64,000 bases of DNA from Taenia hydatigena (lineage: Eukaryota; Platyhelminthes; Cestoda; Cyclophyllidea; Taeniidae). Location: assembly GCA_036345935.2 (NCBI GenBank), contig JADWOT020000006.1, positions 13,304,519-13,368,518 of the forward strand, read 5' to 3'. Numbering within the stretch: position 1 is the stretch's first letter; every line of letters begins with the position of its first letter. Shown here piece after piece: positions 13,457 to 24,610 of this stretch. The notes under the pieces were generated by a model that saw only the letters and a program-made list of their open reading frames with translations, ran no database searches and was not told where the DNA came from. Both the position numbers and the translations under genes were made by a program.

Positions 13457-13994
13457 ATTAATCTGCATATGATCCTGCAGAATTCCTCATAATTTGAAAC
13501 CAAATAAGTCTGTACTATATAAATCCCTCGTCAGCCCACTACGAATGCGCTGTTTTTACTAGAGAGTGCTGAAGAATATTTTAATTTCAGTCTTCCGGAC
13601 TATAACGCGGAAGTTTCAGTTGCGAATGGGTCAAGGGGTGGTGCGTTGTTCCGTACTTTTATGTAGAAAATATCTCGTGCTACCTACAGAAGTATGATTT
13701 ATTATCATCACGTTTTTAGCATAAAAGTAGTGACATGGCTAAAGTGGAGCACAAGGTCAAGGGTGTGTGTGAGGCGCTCATCTCTCTGGTAATTTGCTGC
13801 ATCCCAAAATGTTGCTTACGTAAGAGCAGTCTCAACCACGACCTGGACAAGCTCACCTTGATGAAACAGTAATGAATGCGTAAATCGCTAGTCCTTAATA
13901 CAGTTCACTTTTATCGCATTTGCATTTTGATAAAAGTGCCCCCTTGGTGTCTCGATAAAGCAACCACCCATCGGTAGTTGCTGAAGGATTAATA
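13457..13994. other. Spacer with one short open frame
   Basis: Nothing is firmly recognised. A 45-codon open frame starts at the ATG at 13735 (MAKVEHKVKGVCEALISLV...) and ends at a stop near 13872. It could be a leader exon or chance. No family match. Confidence 0.4.
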
Positions 13995-14497
13995 ATGAAA
14001 CATGTCAATGCGTTTGGCCCCATCGTCACCATTGCCGTTATTGCAATGGCAAGTTTCATGCCGAAATCCTCCTATCAGAAGGTCAATTGGAACAAGCGCG
14101 TATCCCTCAAGTCTCGTGCATGCCCGGACCTGCCAATAACCGCTGGTATACCCGTCTCCCACTCCCCACTTCAGGCAAGTAAAGGAGGCTGTCTGTACAA
14201 GCTGCATTCATCCCACCCTTCCCCGACTGCTTAAAATAACATAAAACTTGCGATTATTCCTTTTAGGTCATCGACCTACTAAACATCACTCCATTTTCTT
14301 TGTCTTCAGCTCTACCTATGCTGAGGCAACAAATTAAAATCTTAATGAAGCAACCTGTTAGTGCGGCTGCATTCGTTCCTAGTCAGAAAACTCGACAGCA
14401 AATTAAGAGAGGTGGTGTCGGCGGCAAGGAAAGACATCCGTTTTTAACATTTAACAGTGCGCACATGAAAGTGGCCCGTGCAACAATTTTACAATAG
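13995..14497 (+). CDS. Hypothetical two-exon gene, 123-residue basic protein with signal-like N-terminus
   Basis: I do not recognise this protein. Exon 13995-14178 starts at an ATG and ends at CAA|GTAAAG. Exon 14310-14497 follows a strong pyrimidine tract ending TTGTCTTCAG. Joined in phase they give 123 codons and a stop. Residues 1-22 (MKHVNAFGPIVTIAVIAMAS...) look like a signal peptide or single membrane anchor. The rest is Lys/Arg-rich (NWNKRVSLKSRAC, KTRQQIKRGG). The gene would converge on the 3' end of SEC24, about 150 bp away. The case rests on the consistent splice phase and the hydrophobic start. It could be a chance frame or part of a longer gene. Confidence 0.35.
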
Positions 14498-14647
14498 ATA
14501 GGAGAAATCGGTTACATGCTGCACTTTGTGGAGTGACATTCATCAACAGGAGCAAGATAATATCATAAGCAGAAAATAAGACTAGGTCAAAGTGGTGATG
14601 GTTTGGAGGGACTGTGATTAAGAAAAGGGCAGAAACGGAGGGTAGCG

Positions 14648-17600
14648 CTAAGACCGTCCACTGAGAATCATTTGCACGTACTCCGAGTACGATGGCGCTG
14701 TTGTCGTCCTATCTTCTACAAGTGCGTTGATGAAGCGGCTCTTCAGTGGCTCTGGCACATCGTGCCGAATCAAAATGAGTGCGGTTCCAAGTGATCGGTC
14801 GCGTTGGATGGACTTAACAAGGGCTTCGAGACGCTTTCTAGGTGGTGGGGGTTTCTCCCCTTCCGGCAAATCAGCCAACTTTGTCAAAGACTTTTCTACC
14901 GCCAACTCGTCTATGGTCGAGTAGCCAATGAGAGATTTCAAATTCGCTGCTGGGATGCCGTAGCCCACAAGTAGGAGGATCAAACTACCTGTGTCGAGAA
15001 GGAAGACGCCATCGCGCGTGATTGACTTTCCTGTCAAAGGCAGGCACGGCAAAGGGGCAAAAGAGTCGTCTTTTAGAGAGAGAGAAGCAACCTTTTGTGC
15101 AAGGGTGGCGGTCTTGTCAAGGACGGGGCCGGTCATTAAGGAGCTGACGGCGTACAGGCGAGGATATAGGAGTGGGAGCATACGATGCGTGGAAGCACCA
15201 ATGAGCAGCTCTAGAGCCCCGGAGCGAGTATCTAATGAGGTGGAAGTATGGTTTCTGAAGGCCGCGAAGCGCAACGCGCCACACAGGTAAGACGGGAGAA
15301 GGCGAAGAGAGGCGGGACAGATGTCGGAAAGGGAAGAGCGCGAGATGCCTGCGTTGCGCTCGTTCTGGTAGGCGGAAAGAATGTCGCCCATCACCGTAGT
15401 GAGAGCCTCACGAGCGTTGCCCAGGCTTGAGGAGATGGTACGCTCCACTGCCATCTTGGCAACCAAGCAGGCCACGGCGCCCTCATCCGCATGGTTGAAG
15501 ATAGCTTCCGGTGAATCGGTCACTGGGAGACACAGGGTATGCACACGAATTCGACGATCTCCAAAGGCTGAGGTATACAACAACGCCGCCTAACAACACA
15601 ACATCAAGCATTGAGGTGAAAATAGTGAGCATAGAACCCGGCGAAGGAGCACTGTAAATCGGTGGTTTACGTGATGGATTTGCCAATCACACATCAAACA
15701 CAACCTCTCCATCATATGACGAAACTAAGTCATATCGAAGCTGAGAACGTGTTTAGGTACAAAATGAACGACCTTCTTTGCTACGCCGGCTTAGCGACGT
15801 CAGATTTGCGACTAATTACTGACTTCATCCATTACTATAAAGTAAATGAGACAGGTTGACAATCGTTTGCTATCACAAAAAGGAAGATGCATTACAAGCG
15901 AGAAATTGAAACAACAAACCTGGAATATAACTGTTGAGAAACTGTCCAGTCTCTCATTTATTTCTAACTGCATGGCGTAGCCTGCGTCGGGATTGACAAT
16001 TGGCAGGGTTAAGAGGTCAACTGATCGCATGAAAAAGTTGCCATAGAAGTTCTGAAAGAGAAATAGGTGTTAGATAATGAGACCATAGAGTAATAGGTAG
16101 TGGAAACTAATGTAAAGAAGGCCCTTGAGACGGGTTTGCACCTGACTGACTAAAACTAAACAATAGGAACTAGGGATGAGGGGGGGAAGGGGTTGACCAT
16201 ATGTGCCCAATTGAGGCGTTGATAACCGAAATACGATCACAGCCCTTCAAAAGAAACATTCATCGGTATTATTCGCAAACCATTACCCTTTGATTAATTA
16301 TAATAGTAAGTCTGCCTAAAGTGAAGTGTGAGTAATTATAGTTCACCCGTGCAACAGATGAAGTCAATAGACATGCATTGAAGTTGAAACCCGAACCAGA
16401 ACAGGCATAAAAACGATAAATGCAGAAATGGACGTTTTTTGCCTTACGACACGCTACTGTATTTTTCTTAGTGAGTTTTTACGTTACCTGAACAGCAAGA
16501 CCCCGTGTGCAGCGCAGGCGGAGAACAGCCTCGAAGCCGATTTTCCTTGTCAGGTAACGCAGAAGATCCCTGCGGAAACTCTCGACCTCCACATAATCAC
16601 AAGACTCGTGCGGAGCTACCGTCCTTTTCTGCTTCTGCTGACCATCTGTATCACCCGCTCCGACCGGCTGCCCCTGTGCTTCAGGGTCGTAGTGGAAGTT
16701 AGGATAGTGGTACACCCCGCCGCCGGAGAAACGTGCAACTCCTGATACAGTCGCGATATCGCAGTAATTGGAGTTTAGCATGAACAAATCAACCGAAATC
16801 TGCAAATGAATAAAACACAAGGGTAGACTTGTAGTTTTTGAAAACATCGAAACGCCGTGTAACAATGACCCATACATAATGTTGAAATAAATAGGCTTTA
16901 AAAAGCCGTCTAGAGAAATTTTGGAAAGAGAGATCACCTGGGCGGCCACAAAATCGAGAGCGATAGTTCGATAGAAATCGGATGCTGGACGAAGATGTTC
17001 CGCCTCGGGTTTAGTGAGATCTTCATGCGTTTCTCGACACTCCAACGCACCTGGTCCCACAGAGGGGATGCTGGTGTTGAATACCGTCACGCGACCACCA
17101 GTGCCACCGATAAGCTTTAGCGCCGTCTGAAGCGGGAAGAAGGACGGTCAAGGTCGAGTAGCGCATCCAGATATGCACCACAAACACCAAATCCCTGAGT
17201 ATGTGCACACATGAAAATAAAACGAAGTAGAAAATTGCATTTGCTGCTTAGTATTTCCAATTGTGTCGAGTTAGGCACAACGTGGCGGAGGCCTTTACGG
17301 CTAGATATTCCAAAAAGTCCTTATCGAACACAAGCATCTAGAGATAATAGCCCGTGTTGCAAGGCATATCAGTCTGACCATTATTGTAGGATGTTATGGA
17401 AGGCACAAATTAATAAAGTTGAGCACAAGAGGCATTTAAAAGCTTGCAATCCCAAATAATTAGCATAAGAGTTTTAAGTCTCATTGGAATTTTTCGCAGA
17501 GATAAGGCAATAGTTTCAATGGGCAGTAACTAATCCTTTAAGAACACAGACAAAGAGCCGAAGCAAAGAGTATTGAAGCATGTCCAGAATAACGCCATGA

Positions 17601-20600
17601 AAGCACGCATTTGATGGGCTTAACCAAGTTCGTGCCTAAATCAATAACTACCACGAGATACTGCACCGCTCGTGGTATTGTACATAATTAAAAGTCAGAA
17701 ATATATTTTATTAGCGAAATGGATGACAGCGACACATCACAGACTTCCCATCAAGGTGCCGATAACGTTTGAAGTTTCAATATGGCGAAGATAGGATCAG
17801 TTCTGCAGGCCTCTAAACACTAACTCGACAGATCTAAACTCTACTGGTACAAAATACCCTGTAGAACTGCCTTTACTTATCCGGTAGACGCAGGAACCTT
17901 TGTTCACCTTTTTACTTTTATTTGTCCAAATACAGGAACTGAAACATCATTAACATCAATTATTTTTTTGGCATTCTATGCTTCACATGCCCCATCAGTA
18001 TAGACGTCGCATGTGAAGGAACAATTGGTGAAAATACGAAGAATCTGATCATTCTCTAAGCTACAAACCTGGAAAGAATTCAGAAATAAATAGTAAGAAT
18101 AAATGAATAACCTGATGGACCATACGGAAACAGCCCGTGTTAACGAGAAACGATTAAGATAAAGTAAACCTTACAAGACAGTAATGCCTGCCTGTGCAAA
18201 TTATATGGTTTAATGCATCGAATGCAAAAACGCTTGCATGATAGTGAAAGAGTGTGTCTCGCGTTTCAAAGGAAACGGAAAAGATCAACCTGAAGGACGA
18301 AACCGAGGCAGTTCGAAGTTTCCTGCGTGTTGGAAAACTCGCTTGGGAGCTGACGAAGAAGGTCAATGATCGGCTCCGCACAGTCATTAATCCGATTGAC
18401 CATACCATTCAGATCAGGTAAAAAGACCTCGGAGAGGTCCTGACAGATAACCATTCGCATCTTCCTGCCTAAAGTTGGAAATGAGAGGTCTCATTCATGT
18501 GCACTGAATAACACGTTTACTTTTCAGAGATAAAATTAATATCAATAGAACGGTATGTATCTTCAACCCCTTTCCACTAAATGAATTAGTATTTGATAAA
18601 GTCCGTTATGAAAAAAATGTGTAAAAGCAGAGGAAACAAGTGACTTTAACTAACCCGAAAGAATGTAAAACTGCACACCGGAGTCAAAAGTAAGGATAGC
18701 GACCTGTCGTCGTGAGCCACCAGGCATTTTTATGAGCTGATCTGCAATCAAATCGCAAACAAGGTGGAGGTAACCTGTGGTCACAGCGGCACGCGACACC
18801 TCCAGGCAAAAGACGTAAGTAGCTGCCTGTGGCGGGCGCAACATGTACTCCGAAGGCGCGATGAACTCGACAGTGGCGGAGCGAATCTCCGGCCTTCGCG
18901 ATGGATCGCCGTATGTTTGGGTGGCGGGATCGAAAAAGAAGTCGTCCGGTACTATGTTTGACAATAAACACACAGGACAGCGCCAGCGACGCCCATTGTC
19001 AATAAATTTGACAAAAGGGTTTATGTACGTGCGACAGGACCGGCAACGTACAATCACCGAAGGCTGAATGACGGGTAAGTCGTTTACATCGCGAAACGGA
19101 TGTATCAGAAGCCCCAGAGGCAAACGACACCTGGATTGCAGCTTGCTCGTGACTGGTACGGTGGTCAAAGTACAGCGTATATAGTCTGGATGACAATTGA
19201 CCTATAAGACAATGCGGTTTTCAAATCGAGACCGCAGAAGCAACTAGTACTCCAAAAACATCCACGCAGAGGAAGTGCTCATTGTAAAGTGGGAAGGAAG
19301 TAAGGTTGTTTCAAGACATTAAAATATATTAAGGGAGAGAGTAGTTTCTTGCAATACCTGCAATATCAATAGACATTATCACAATTGGATGAGGAGGATT
19401 AAGGCATTGCAAAACAATACTTAAAGAATATTCTCGGATGAGTTATTACTAGAGACACTTGCCTGTGTTGACAAATTAGGGCGACGTGGCTTTTCTGGCC
19501 CATCGTTGGGTAGGAAGTTAGAATCATGCAGCAAACTGACTGCACCGTTAAGTGCATTCCATTCTTCGGAGGAAAGAGCCACTCCAGGTGTCCTAGTGGT
19601 CGAGTTTTGAGGAGTAAAACTGGTAAAGCGGTCACGTTCCTGTACAGCCTGCGTAGTAATGGCCCGGGACCTTTGCGCCATCTGCAGATGTCTTGCTTGT
19701 GAGGACGATTGCAAGTGATCTGAATTCGTGGACTGAGTATAGGCTGGGTGCGCCAAGGAAGCGGATGCTTGATTCCGAGACCGTGACGATGTAGGTGAAT
19801 GAAACTGTGACATGGTCTTGGGTCGAGTCGCGGGCGACTGATTTGCCGAAAAAGGCTCTTGTAAAGGCGAAAAATATTGCTGCCGAGATTGCGATGCGGC
19901 TGATAAAGAAGTATACGGCTGCGGAGAGCAATGAGGTTGCGACGAACCTAGAGCAGCTTCCAAAGGGGGCGTAGGCAAAGGTGGGAGGGAAGACAGCGGC
20001 TGGTCGGCAGGTGTATAAATTGGAAAATTCTGAGATTGCACTTGCTGCATGGCAGCATTAGGCGCTATTGAGGAGTCTTGAAGCGTAGAAGTTGGATACC
20101 CAGGAGGCGAAAAGCATGAGCTGAGAGGCTGTGTAACAGACGCTACGCCTTGACTTTGAGGTGATGAAGGGTTTCGCTGCTGGATAGAGGTAGCTGGTTG
20201 ATACTGTTGAAGTTCAGGATTGAAATGTGCCCAATTAGATAAAGATAATTCTACAGGACCGGAAGTTTGCGCCAATTGGGATGAACTGGAGGTGGTCAAT
20301 CCCGCTGTGTAAGAGTTCTCAGGTGATATGAAATTAAAACATCCTGGCTGTTGCTGCTGTTCTTGTACTGCGACTTCGTTTGAACAAGAAGTTTGTATTG
20401 TGAAAGAGCTAGACACGTTAGAATGGGGTGCGTTGGGAAGTTGAGAACCATGAAAAACTGACTGAATAGCTGCCAAGAAAAAACAGTGATAGATCATGTC
20501 AGTGTTGATTTACAAAAACACAGAAACGTAAAGAATTACGGGAGAACTGTTTGATTTCCAGATAGGCACTCGGTAAGGAATCGACTTTGCCCTGCGCTGC

Positions 20601-20693
20601 AGAATTAGTAGACAAACTAGTGTTGCTAACATGAGCCTGTTTGTCTGGACTGTTTGACGTTTCAGTGGCAGCAGTAAGAGGCTGACTAAGACA
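14648..20693 (-). CDS. SEC24: SEC24 (A/B type), COPII cargo-adaptor subunit; N-terminal start not found
   Basis: SEC24 pairs with SEC23 in the inner COPII coat and selects ER export cargo. Minus-strand exons: 20693-20540, 20469-19463, 19201-18655, 18468-18300, 17126-16938, 16799-16488, 16051-15920 and 15589-14648 (stop TAG). The N-terminal exons give a Ser/Pro/Gln-rich, disordered region typical of the family. Exon 19201-18655 holds the zinc finger, with two CxxC pairs in IVRCRSCRTYINPFV and WRCPVC, and the family stretch STVEFIAPSEYMLRPPQAA. Later exons give the trunk (GGTGGRVTVFNTSIPSVGPG), RRDLLRYLTRKIGFEAVLRLR, the helical part, and the gelsolin-like end (RIRVHTLCLPV, ILIRHDVPEPLKSRFINALV, TAPSYSEY). 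RCRSC rather than RCNRC points to the A/B rather than C/D class. The donor at 19463 is best explained as a GC donor, because reading on meets a stop. The first exon lies above 20693 and was not identified. Confidence 0.93.
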
Positions 20694-21659
20694 CTAAAAT
20701 AGGTCAATGTATGATGAGGGAAATGAGAGGAAGCTCAACGTACAGAACTGTAATTATTCATTGGTTGCTGAGTTTGGTAGGTTGTACAAGAATAATTCGC
20801 AGAATTCGGAAATCCATCTGACATATTCTACAAGGGCAAAGAGCTACCATCACATTAAAACGAACAAGAAAACCAAAAGAGGATTTCCACAAAAAATGGG
20901 TTATAGGAGGCACATAGATCGGGGACGAAAACGCCCAAATATCACGGTGAAAAACATGTGGACACAAAATGATTACCTAAAAATGAATGCTAAAAAAGAG
21001 AAGCCACATTCAAGCACGAGAAATTATACGAAATAAAATGAGTATTTGGGGGAGGGGGGAATAAGGAAAATGTGAATGCAGCCTATAAGAATATCTAGCT
21101 AGAATAGTAATTACCCCTCACAACCGATCGCAAAATACAAGTAGAAACAAAAAATGCCCCTAGTAGGAGAACCCAACTATTCGACTCAATAGCAAGGACA
21201 TACGAGGTGACGTACGAGAACCTGATTGAATAACCCACGTCAATCTTAATAATAAAAAATAATTTACCTTGTAATTTGTATCGATTTAGAAACAGTGAAT
21301 TTGTGAAAAAGGGTTTGCGATATTGCATTTTATAATGTTGAGTGGAAAATATCACTTACTGAACAGAACAAGCATGGACAGATAAAACGTGAGTATCTCA
21401 ACAATATAAGCGTGTCCGACTGCACAATCATTCAAGAGTTGTGGCATTGTTTTCAATTAGAAGTAGCATGTTCAGCACCTCATGTGGACTTCTTTTTAAC
21501 AGTAGTCGTCAAAACAAGTACAAACCCTTGCATATCCAGCTTCCTTCTCGTAGAATAGACGCTGTTATACAGAAAGTTTAGATCATTTTATGGCCTAAAG
21601 GACCCTAAGGTCAATGTCCTTTACTAAGAACCTTAGATAACTCGAACTGATCGTCTATC
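20694..21659. other. Spacer or SEC24 5' region, nothing firm
   Basis: This is where the missing first exon and promoter of SEC24 would be expected. AT-rich, with no frame that I can tie to SEC24 or another family. Open frames on the plus strand at 20707-21036 are Lys/Asn-rich and look like chance. Confidence 0.45.
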
Positions 21660-21840
21660 TGTAGCGTCCCGAGGCGCCCTTGGAGGCAAAGGAAGGCAGA
21701 ATACGAGGGTAGAGTATGGATATTTAGCAAACAGAGGAAATGGGCGGCTGGCGCGGCCTAGAGGCCAGCCTACGCAGCTAGGGCAATATGACCACCTCTG
21801 TGGCCCTGACCGAAACCAGCAATTCAAACAAAGTGTTGCA
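21660..21840 (-). repeat. 3' LTR of the miniature element
   Basis: Reads TGTAGCGTCCCGAGGCGCCC at its plus-strand left edge and ends at GTTGCA. It is alignable block by block with the other family members. The internal side carries the polypurine tract. Confidence 0.75.
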
Positions 21841-22350
21841 TTGCTCTCTCCTCTTTCAAGCGTCTACCCGACACGCCCCTTGGAACACCTTCCACGTCAG
21901 CCATTACAATTTATTCAGTGCTACAAGAAGCACCCACGAGCTAACCATGCCAGTCGCCGACATTCGATGCGATTGAGACGATGCTTGACACAACACCAGT
22001 GATCCCTCTTGGCAGTTTATTAAGCTTAGAGTTTCATTTGACTTGGGAACAAAATTTAGAAATAAGTGGTTCTGACGACCATCAGTATGTTCGTAGGGAG
22101 GCGTTAGCACACCGATCTCCTTAAGCAAGGATGTTAGAAGCAATCCTCGGAACGAAACTTTTCAGGTGTTCAATGGCTAGTGTCGATTTAGTTGTTAATA
22201 GCTTTCTTGTAGAACATGTGGATGGGGTAGATGCCGAAGGCGGGCGTCGTTCTTGGCCCATTCGTAGCATATACACTTCTTTCGTACCGCTGCAACGTGC
22301 TACAGGCGGTAGAGATCGGGAAAGAAACCCTACAGAGTCGGGTCCGCTTT

Positions 22351-22362
22351 CCGCTGCCACCA
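22351..22362 (-). promoter_or_regulatory. Primer-binding site complementary to tRNA-Leu
   Basis: The minus strand reads TGGTGGCAGCGG one base inside the LTR. It is complementary to a leucine tRNA 3' end including CCA, the site where reverse transcription of LTR elements starts. The copy at 53436-53447 is mutated, and the unrelated gypsy remnant at 11905 has a near match. Confidence 0.7.
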
Positions 22363-22363
22363 A

Positions 22364-22547
22364 TGTAACGTCTAGAGGCTCCCTCGAAAGCAAGAGAAGG
22401 CAGAATAGTACTCTAGAATGTGTATATATTCAACGAGCAGAGGAAAATAAGCTGCTAGCAGGGATCGAAGGCCAGGCTACGCTGCTAGAACAACATGACC
22501 GCCTCTGTGATCCCAATCGAAACCGGCAGTTCAACCAAAGTATTACA
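22364..22547 (-). repeat. 5' LTR of the miniature element
   Basis: 184 bp, TGTAACGTCTAGAGGCTCCC on the plus strand at the left and TATTACA at the right. The primer site lies directly on its internal side, which sets the element's direction. Confidence 0.75.
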
Positions 22548-23365
22548 CAGTCATTTATGCGTATATTTTAACAAATGTGCAAACATATTAAATGCATTCA
22601 TAGCCATTTGGCAACTGCAACAGAATCAACGCAGACCCTTTTTGCACTCTGGCGAAAAGGCCCAAACAATATTCTCAATTGCTCTTATGCTTCGGGCAAA
22701 TTTTTAACTACTTTGGGATGGTACCATGCATCGTTAATTTTAAAAGGCCATTGCGAGTCCCTTATACTTGTCAATTTACCGTGAATGAAATCCTGGGTGG
22801 GCTCGTTGCTGACGTCGCACATTGAAGTGAATAAACCATAGCAATAACGTCTGATAAAATCCGATGATTATCTTTACATTAACTGAAAACCCACACTATT
22901 GTTAATTGGGAGCACATCGTAAATCGTACTGCCATCTTGTCAGCTGATTCGGCTTTTATCTTATCAGGAATAATGTTCTTAAGTTTATTGCTGATACGGA
23001 AATACTTTCTTCCTCTCTATTGGCCAGTAACTGCTTGGTGCTGTGTGCATCTTATCTCGGTACATGTTTGAGAGCAAACGCAGAGGAATTTGTGAGGATC
23101 AAAAGGTCGAACTCCTCCTTTGCTTGCTCAAAAGCGATTGTTGTCAAAAGGTGGTTTCGCCGCCTCCCTAATAATAATAATATTAGTTAAGGAAAATCCC
23201 GCGCGACTGCTTGAAGGAAGAAAATTTTCCCAGGGAGTGTGCGATTGCCAGGCACAATTTTGATCGTTGTCGGGCTGAAATTGTAAGTATCCCTTGTGCT
23301 TTACTCTGCTAGCTTGATAAACGCACTCGTCTTCGTGGTAAGCGCTTTGAGAGCGATTGACAAGT
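22548..23365. other. Spacer upstream of ALG13
   Basis: No gene recognised. It should contain the ALG13 promoter. Nothing repetitive or structured stands out. Confidence 0.5.
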
Positions 23366-24115
23366 ATGGCAGTCTTTGTAACCGTGGGCACCACCTCTTT
23401 TGATAAATTGATTCAAGAAATAAATGCTAAGAAGTTCCATCAAGCCCTTTCGAACTTGGGGTATCGGAAAATATTTATACAATATGGAAGCGGTACCATT
23501 GAACCAACGTATCTAGACACCCCACTGGAAGTTGTCGCGTTTCGTTATCGAATGAAACTGGAATCAATTTTTTCTATATCAACTTTGGTAATTAGTCATG
23601 GGGGAGCAGGTACCTGTATGGAAGCGCTTTCTCCTCCTGGTAGACGGAAACTTATAATCGTTATAAATGAAGATTTGATGAACAACCACCAAGAAGAACT
23701 TGCATCCGCTTTGTATGAGGGGAGACACGCGTTTGTTTCGCGAGCAAGCGACCTCTACGAATTTATCGTCACTGGAAAACAAAACCTCTTCTTCAAATTT
23801 CAAGTAAGTTTTTTGGGGTATTTTTTGAGTAGGCATCTTAACAGCGCTTATTGTAGCAACGGAGATACCTAGGCACTTAAGGAGTATCTGCGATCTACTT
23901 ATTTTTAGTCCATACACTAACTCGTTCGGGATGCTACCTCTGTAATGACTCCTTCTTTACAGCAGAATACATTCTGGCGGGAAAGCGATCCAAAAGTCCT
24001 GCTCGGCCCCTCAACTACGCCCGAAAGCGTTGGCCTCGTCCCCTTTCACAGAGGCAATGCCTCACTTCTAATTGACTTCCTGAATCACTTAATCGGCGTG
24101 CCCTGCACCAATTAA
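23366..24115 (+). CDS. ALG13: ALG13, catalytic subunit of UDP-GlcNAc transferase
   Basis: ALG13 is the soluble glycosyltransferase subunit (GT28 C-terminal fold). It docks on membrane-bound ALG14 at the cytosolic ER face and adds the second GlcNAc of the dolichol-linked N-glycan precursor. Exon 1 (23366-23803) opens MAVFVTVGTTSFDKLIQ, the family signature. It continues with IFIQYGSGTIEP and the UDP-sugar motif LVISHGGAGTCMEAL, then NEDLMNNHQEELASAL. Exon 2 (23963-24115) adds a short C-terminal tail ending LIDFLNHLIGVPCTN and a TAA. The length, about 196 residues, suits the single-domain ALG13 form, without the OTU/Tudor extension of the long vertebrate isoform. The intron is 159 bp with GTAAGT and TTTACAG ends. 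It converges on SUCLG2. Confidence 0.93.
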
Positions 24116-24610
24116 AATCCTTCACGGGCTCATAGAGCCCATTGACTTAAATGCCTTCTTTAAGGACAAATGCTCCTGTTTCATTTAAATATCGGCTTGT
24201 GGGAGTATTTCATCCGCATATCAAAATTAATACGCCTACACTATCAAATGATCCGCTATGGCTCGACAACTTGTGACGCGAATTCCTAGTTCTGTTAATG
24301 GGGAAAATTGAATCTATGGATGACGCATCAGGAATGCGCATACTAGCGCCTCTCCTTTGAGTTAGCATCGTACATCGTCGAGTTCGCCAAACTCGGACGG
24401 ATTCTTACAAATGAAAGCTCGATTTAGTAGTGTTGATACGCGCCGACACAGTTACTCCCCTCCAGAGCATTTCACACCGCAAAAGGTGGGGCAGGTGCAC
24501 GTTTACGATTGTTTGTAAAAAGTGGACCAGTAAGTCTTTTATACAAGCAGTGGCCGGTGAAAGGGTTGGTGATAGCTTTTCACTGGATGAGGTTGGTCGC
24601 TTGAAGGAGC
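24116..24610. other. Gap between the convergent 3' ends of ALG13 and SUCLG2
   Basis: Both 3' UTRs should lie here. No coding exon or repeat was recognised. ATTAAA-like hexamers occur just after the ALG13 stop. Confidence 0.4.

Larger units (their letters stand above)
21660..22547 (-). mobile_element. Miniature LTR retrotransposon (TRIM-like), minus orientation
   Basis: Two LTRs in the same orientation, 22547-22364 (5' LTR) and 21840-21660 (3' LTR), flank only about 520 bp. Next to the 5' LTR, read on the minus strand, is TGGTGGCAGCGG (22362-22351), an exact complement of the 3' end of animal tRNA-Leu (CCGCTGCCA plus CCA). Next to the 3' LTR is a purine tract (about 21857-21841, GAAAGAGGAGAGAG), as required for plus-strand priming. 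The total length of 888 bp, with no recognisable pol, is TRIM-like. A heavily deleted copy of a longer element cannot be excluded. Target duplications are not evident. Confidence 0.75.

Noticed and set aside
14727..15593. Several plus-strand frames opposite the last SEC24 exon
   Set aside because: They are antisense shadows of a 314-codon exon with clear SEC24 homology.
19632..19931. 99-codon frame overlapping the SEC24 N-terminal exon
   Set aside because: Same strand, other frame. It is a shadow of the Ser/Pro/Gln-rich SEC24 frame, which continues in phase into the zinc finger.
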